Source of the DNA: Ideonella sp.
GTDB lineage: Bacteria; Pseudomonadota; Gammaproteobacteria; Burkholderiales; Burkholderiaceae_C
Direction of reading: 5' to 3'
Length of the DNA: 64,000 bases
Assembly: GCF_016702655.1 (NCBI RefSeq)
Contig: NZ_JADJDO010000006.1
Location: 62,001 to 126,000, forward strand
The position numbers were made by a program, and so were the translations under genes. Position 1 is the stretch's first letter, and the number at the start of each line of letters is the position of its first letter. The notes under the pieces were generated by a model that was not told where the DNA came from, did no database searches, and worked only from the letters and a program-made list of their open reading frames with translations. Of the stretch, positions 61,321 to 64,000 are shown piece after piece.

Positions 61321-62082
61321 ATGACGAGCAAGCAGCAACGCAGCATCCTGTTCGGGTTCCACGCCGTCACGGTGCGCCTGAAGACGGCGCCGGCAACGGT
61401 GTCCGAGATCCATGTCGACCCAGCGCGCCGCGACCAGCGCATGCGCGCCTTCGTCGAGCGCGCCCGCGAGGCCGGTGCGAAGCTGATCGACAGCGACGAC
61501 GCGCGGCTCGCGAGCCTCGCCGGCTCGTCGCGCCACCAGGGCGTGGTCGCGCGCGTCGCGCCGCTGCCGCGCAGCCACTCGCTCGACGACACGCTCGACG
61601 CGGTGGACGGCCCGGCGCTGATCCTCGTTCTCGACGGGGTGACCGACCCGCACAACCTGGGCGCCTGCCTGCGCGTGGCCGACGGCGCCGGCGCGCACGC
61701 GGTCATCGCGCCCAAGGACCATGCGGTGGGCATCAACGCGACCGTGGCCAAGGTCGCAAGCGGCGCTGCCGAGACCGTGCCCTACCTCATGGTCACCAAC
61801 CTCGCGCGCACGCTCGGCGAGCTGAAGGAACGCGACATCCGCATCGTCGGCACCTCCGACGACGCCGCGAAGTCGCTCTACGAACTCGACCTCGCGCGGC
61901 CGGTGGCGCTGGTGCTCGGCGCCGAGGGGCAGGGCATGCGCCAGCTCACCGCGCGCAGTTGCGACGAACTCGTGCGCCTGCCGATGCGCGGCGCCGTCGA
62001 GAGCCTGAACGTGTCGGTTGCGGCCGGCATCTGCCTGTACGAGGCTCTGCGCCAGCGCGACCTGAACGACAACGCCCACTGA
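61321..62082 (+). CDS. rlmB: 23S rRNA (guanosine-2251-2'-O)-methyltransferase
   Basis: A 253-residue SpoU-family (SPOUT) methyltransferase that modifies G2251 in the ribosomal peptidyl centre. The N-terminal RNA-binding domain (FGFHAVTVRLKTAPATVSEIHVD) is followed by the trefoil-knot domain with ILVLDGVTDPHNLGACLRVADGAG, VLGAEGQGMRQLT and VESLNVSVAAGICLYEALRQR. The length is typical. upp follows after 10 bp. Confidence 0.95.
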   Translation: MTSKQQRSILFGFHAVTVRLKTAPATVSEIHVDPARRDQRMRAFVERAREAGAKLIDSDDARLASLAGSSRHQGVVARVAPLPRSHSLDDTLDAVDGPALILVLDGVTDPHNLGACLRVADGAGAHAVIAPKDHAVGINATVAKVASGAAETVPYLMVTNLARTLGELKERDIRIVGTSDDAAKSLYELDLARPVALVLGAEGQGMRQLTARSCDELVRLPMRGAVESLNVSVAAGICLYEALRQRDLNDNAH

Positions 62083-62092
62083 GGAGACCGCC

Positions 62093-62725
62093 ATGCCCGT
62101 GATCGACGTCAAGCACCCGCTGGTCAAGCACAAGGTCGGCCTGCTGCGCGAGGACATGATCTCGACCAAGAAATTCCGCGAGCTGACCAACGAGCTCGCG
62201 CGCCTGCTCGCGTACGAGGCGACGGCCGACTTCCCGCTCGAGAAGACGACCATCGCGTGCTGGAGCGGGCCGACCGAGATCGAGCAGATCCGCGGCCGCA
62301 AGGTCACCGTCGTGCCGATCCTGCGTGCCGGCCTGGGGATGCTCGACGGCGTGCTCGACATGATTCCGAGCGCCAAGGTCAGCGTGGTCGGCCTGTCGCG
62401 CAACCACGAGACGCTCGAGCCGGAGAACTACTTCGAGAAGTTCGTCGGCCACCTCGACGAACGCACCGCGATCATCATCGACCCGATGCTCGCCACCGCC
62501 GGCTCGATGATCGCGACCATCGCCCTGCTCAAGCAGCGCGGTTGCAAGGACATCCGCGCCCTCGTGCTCGTCGCCGCGCCGGAAGGCATCGCCGCGCTCG
62601 ACAAGGCGCATCCGGATGTGCGCTGTTGGACGGCGGCGGTGGACAGCCACCTGAACGAGGTCGGCTACATCATCCCCGGCCTCGGCGACGCGGGCGACAA
62701 GATCTTCGGCACCCGCGAGTCATGA
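62093..62725 (+). CDS. upp: uracil phosphoribosyltransferase
   Basis: A 210-residue salvage enzyme making UMP from uracil and PRPP. It has VVPILRAGLGMLDGVLDMIPSA, the PRPP loop IIIDPMLATAGSM, and the uracil-binding GYIIPGLGDAGDKIFGT at the C terminus. GAGGAGA precedes the ATG. It overlaps the next lipoprotein gene by four bases (ATGA). Confidence 0.96.
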   Translation: MPVIDVKHPLVKHKVGLLREDMISTKKFRELTNELARLLAYEATADFPLEKTTIACWSGPTEIEQIRGRKVTVVPILRAGLGMLDGVLDMIPSAKVSVVGLSRNHETLEPENYFEKFVGHLDERTAIIIDPMLATAGSMIATIALLKQRGCKDIRALVLVAAPEGIAALDKAHPDVRCWTAAVDSHLNEVGYIIPGLGDAGDKIFGTRES

Positions 62726-63054
62726 AGCGCGCGCCCGTGCTCCTCGCCCTGCTCACGCTGGCCGCCGGCTGCACCCAGGAGAGCCAGAACCAGCTCAAGC
62801 GCGGCATCCAGAACTGGACCGGCACCAACGGCGTGCTCGAGGTCTACGCCGGCGACAAGGTCGTCAAGCGCTTCCTCGCGATCGACAAGCTGAGCACGGC
62901 ACTGGGGACCAGCGACAGCGCAGCGCGTGCCTATCGTTACGGCTATGGCGTGCTCGACGAGAACCTGAACGGCAGCGTCGACCCGGGCGAGAAGCGCGTG
63001 TACTTCGAGGTCGGCGACTTCAGCCACTACGTGTTCTTCGAGAGCCCGCGCTGA
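62722..63054 (+). CDS. small lipoprotein, hypothetical
   Basis: A 110-residue protein with a signal peptide and lipobox (LTLAAGC). The mature part reads NGVLEVYAGDKVVKRFLAIDKLSTALGTSD and ends FEVGDFSHYVFFESP; such proteins adjacent to upp are known in Burkholderiales but I cannot name a function. The ATG at 62722 overlaps the upp stop, so it is co-translated with upp. Confidence 0.8.
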   Translation: MKRAPVLLALLTLAAGCTQESQNQLKRGIQNWTGTNGVLEVYAGDKVVKRFLAIDKLSTALGTSDSAARAYRYGYGVLDENLNGSVDPGEKRVYFEVGDFSHYVFFESPR

Positions 63055-63140
63055 CGGGCCTGGGACAGGGAAACACTTCGACACGCGCCTGTCACGCCGG
63101 GATGGCATTCTTGTGCCTTCAGGTCCGGCAGGAGACGACG

Positions 63141-63599
63141 ATGAACGGCATGCCCCTTCGCTACTGGCGCACCGGCGCCTTGGCCGTGGTCATGGCCGCG
63201 CTCGGCCAGGTGAGCGGTGCCGCGCAGCGCGGCGCCGTCGAGGGCCGGAGCTTCGCCTGCCGGCAAAGCCCCTTCGACGTTGCCGACACGGCGCTGCACA
63301 TCGAGGACGCGGCGCGCCGCCACGGCATGGCGGTGTTCGCGCGCAGCCTGCGCGGCGCGGCGGCGCGCGTGATCGTCCTCGAGTCGGCACAGGGCGGGAC
63401 GCCGGTGCTGATGCACCAGGAGACCGGCAACGGGCTCGAACTGCCGCTGAGCGTGATCGTCAGGATCGCGGCCGACGGCCGGGTCGAGGTGCTCAGCGGC
63501 GTCGTCGCGCATTGGCAGGCGATGCCCCGCGCGCTGGCGCAGGACCTGGCCGAACTCGATGCCGTCGTCGGGGATGCGCTGCGAGTTGCGCCGGCCTAA
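63141..63599 (+). CDS. DUF302-like exported protein
   Basis: A 152-residue protein with an N-terminal signal peptide (hydrophobic 10-25, cleavage likely after the SGAAQ region). The mature domain follows the DUF302 pattern: DVADTALHIEDAARRHGMAVF, then VLESAQGGTPVLMHQ and LELPLSVIVRIAADGRVEV. GGAG lies 6 bases before the ATG at 63141. Function unknown. Confidence 0.72.
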   Translation: MNGMPLRYWRTGALAVVMAALGQVSGAAQRGAVEGRSFACRQSPFDVADTALHIEDAARRHGMAVFARSLRGAAARVIVLESAQGGTPVLMHQETGNGLELPLSVIVRIAADGRVEVLSGVVAHWQAMPRALAQDLAELDAVVGDALRVAPA

Positions 63600-63660
63600 G
63601 GCAAGGCCCCAACCTCATGGAGCGTCGCTTGCCGTACCCGGCGAGCGGGGTGTCGCGGCG

Positions 63661-64000
63661 CTACACCCAACCCAGCGCGCCGGCGATCATCCCCGCGCCG
63701 ACCAGCCACAGCGGGCTCACGCGCCAGCGCAACATCACGACCGCGGTGAGCGCGACGAGCGCCAACAGGCGCGGCTGGCCGCGTGCCGGGTCGGTGAGCA
63801 CCCATCCGGTGGCGAGCAGCAGGCCGATCGTCAGCGGGGCCAGACCTGCGGTGAAGGCGCGCACGCCGAGGGTCTCTCGGCGCCGGCTGCCCCAGCGCGT
63901 AGCCCACAGCGCGAGCGTGGTCGAGGGCAGCATGATGCCGGCCAGCGTGACCGCGGCACCCGCCGCACCGGCCACGTTCCAGCCGAGCACGGCGACGAAC
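63661..64000 (-). CDS. chrA: chromate transporter family protein (ChrA), C-terminal part
   Basis: Partial; the gene enters from beyond the right edge. The visible ~113 residues have four hydrophobic segments and the ChrA-type sequence NVAGAAGAAVTLAGIMLPSTTLALWA, then RAFTAGLAPLTIGLLLATGWVL, matching the second half of chromate transporters. The frame stays open to the window end. It is convergent with the DUF302 gene. Confidence 0.75.
   Translation of the reverse strand, partial: FVAVLGWNVAGAAGAAVTLAGIMLPSTTLALWATRWGSRRRETLGVRAFTAGLAPLTIGLLLATGWVLTDPARGQPRLLALVALTAVVMLRWRVSPLWLVGAGMIAGALGWV

Overview
The window is GC-rich, densely packed chromosomal DNA from a betaproteobacterium. It is most likely a member of the Burkholderiales close to the Rubrivivax/Leptothrix/Methylibium group. 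That placement is inferred from gene content: a class I polyhydroxyalkanoate (PHA) synthase with phasin, a pyruvate dehydrogenase complex whose E3 subunit carries its own lipoyl domain, LPS core genes, and DUF2788, DUF2189 and DUF4124 proteins. Short GC-rich intergenic repeats are also abundant. There are no insertion sequences, prophage, rRNA genes or CRISPR arrays. One tRNA gene (Leu, anticodon CAA) is present.

Layout. 1-4.8 kb: LysR tail, a ferredoxin-type reductase, an SDR protein, rhomboid protease, tRNA-Leu, cysM, a Nudix hydrolase, tusA. 4.8-14.3 kb: galU, a 2-hydroxyacid dehydrogenase, valS, then an envelope/LPS run (algC-type mutase, waaC, waaA, patatin-like lipoprotein). 14.4-17.9 kb: phasin with a readable promoter and PhaR-like operators, divergent from a translationally coupled operon (HDAC-like deacylase, nitroreductase, hydroxyacid dehydrogenase). 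18.4-25.2 kb: lipoprotein, rmuC, MFS transporter, thioredoxin-fold protein, prlC, folD. 25.2-34.9 kb: a PAS sensor kinase/response regulator pair divergent from the aceE-aceF-lpd operon. 34.9-38.5 kb: an accessory island with a HigBA-type toxin-antitoxin pair, a disrupted DNA methyltransferase-nuclease fusion, a decayed fragment of a second copy, and a VapC/Phd-type pair. 38.6-44 kb: a degenerate GGDEF-EAL (LapD-like) protein, a Nudix hydrolase, two ring-cleavage pathway enzymes and pgeF. 44-52.5 kb: phaC, phaB, mnmH, DUF2788, DUF2189, glnD, map. 52.6-64 kb: purL, a small DSF-like signalling locus, an acyltransferase, rlmB, upp, a lipoprotein, a DUF302 protein and a chrA fragment.

The most interesting system lies at 56.9-60.4 kb. 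A haem-oxygenase-fold (probably di-iron) enzyme is coupled by a 4-base ATGA overlap to an RpfF-like crotonase that keeps both catalytic glutamates of DSF synthases. It faces a membrane hybrid histidine kinase resembling RpfC. A 16-bp perfect palindrome of lux-box type lies about 90 bp upstream of the first gene. This suggests a fatty-acid signal synthesis and perception module with an extra oxidative tailoring step, perhaps under LuxR-type control.

Other notable points are a single-base frameshift near the start of aceE, a palindromic repeat inserted in frame in the aceF linker, a duplicated aceE 3' end flanking a REP-like element, and several repeat families. All calls come from reading the sequence and from knowledge of the families; no database search was run.
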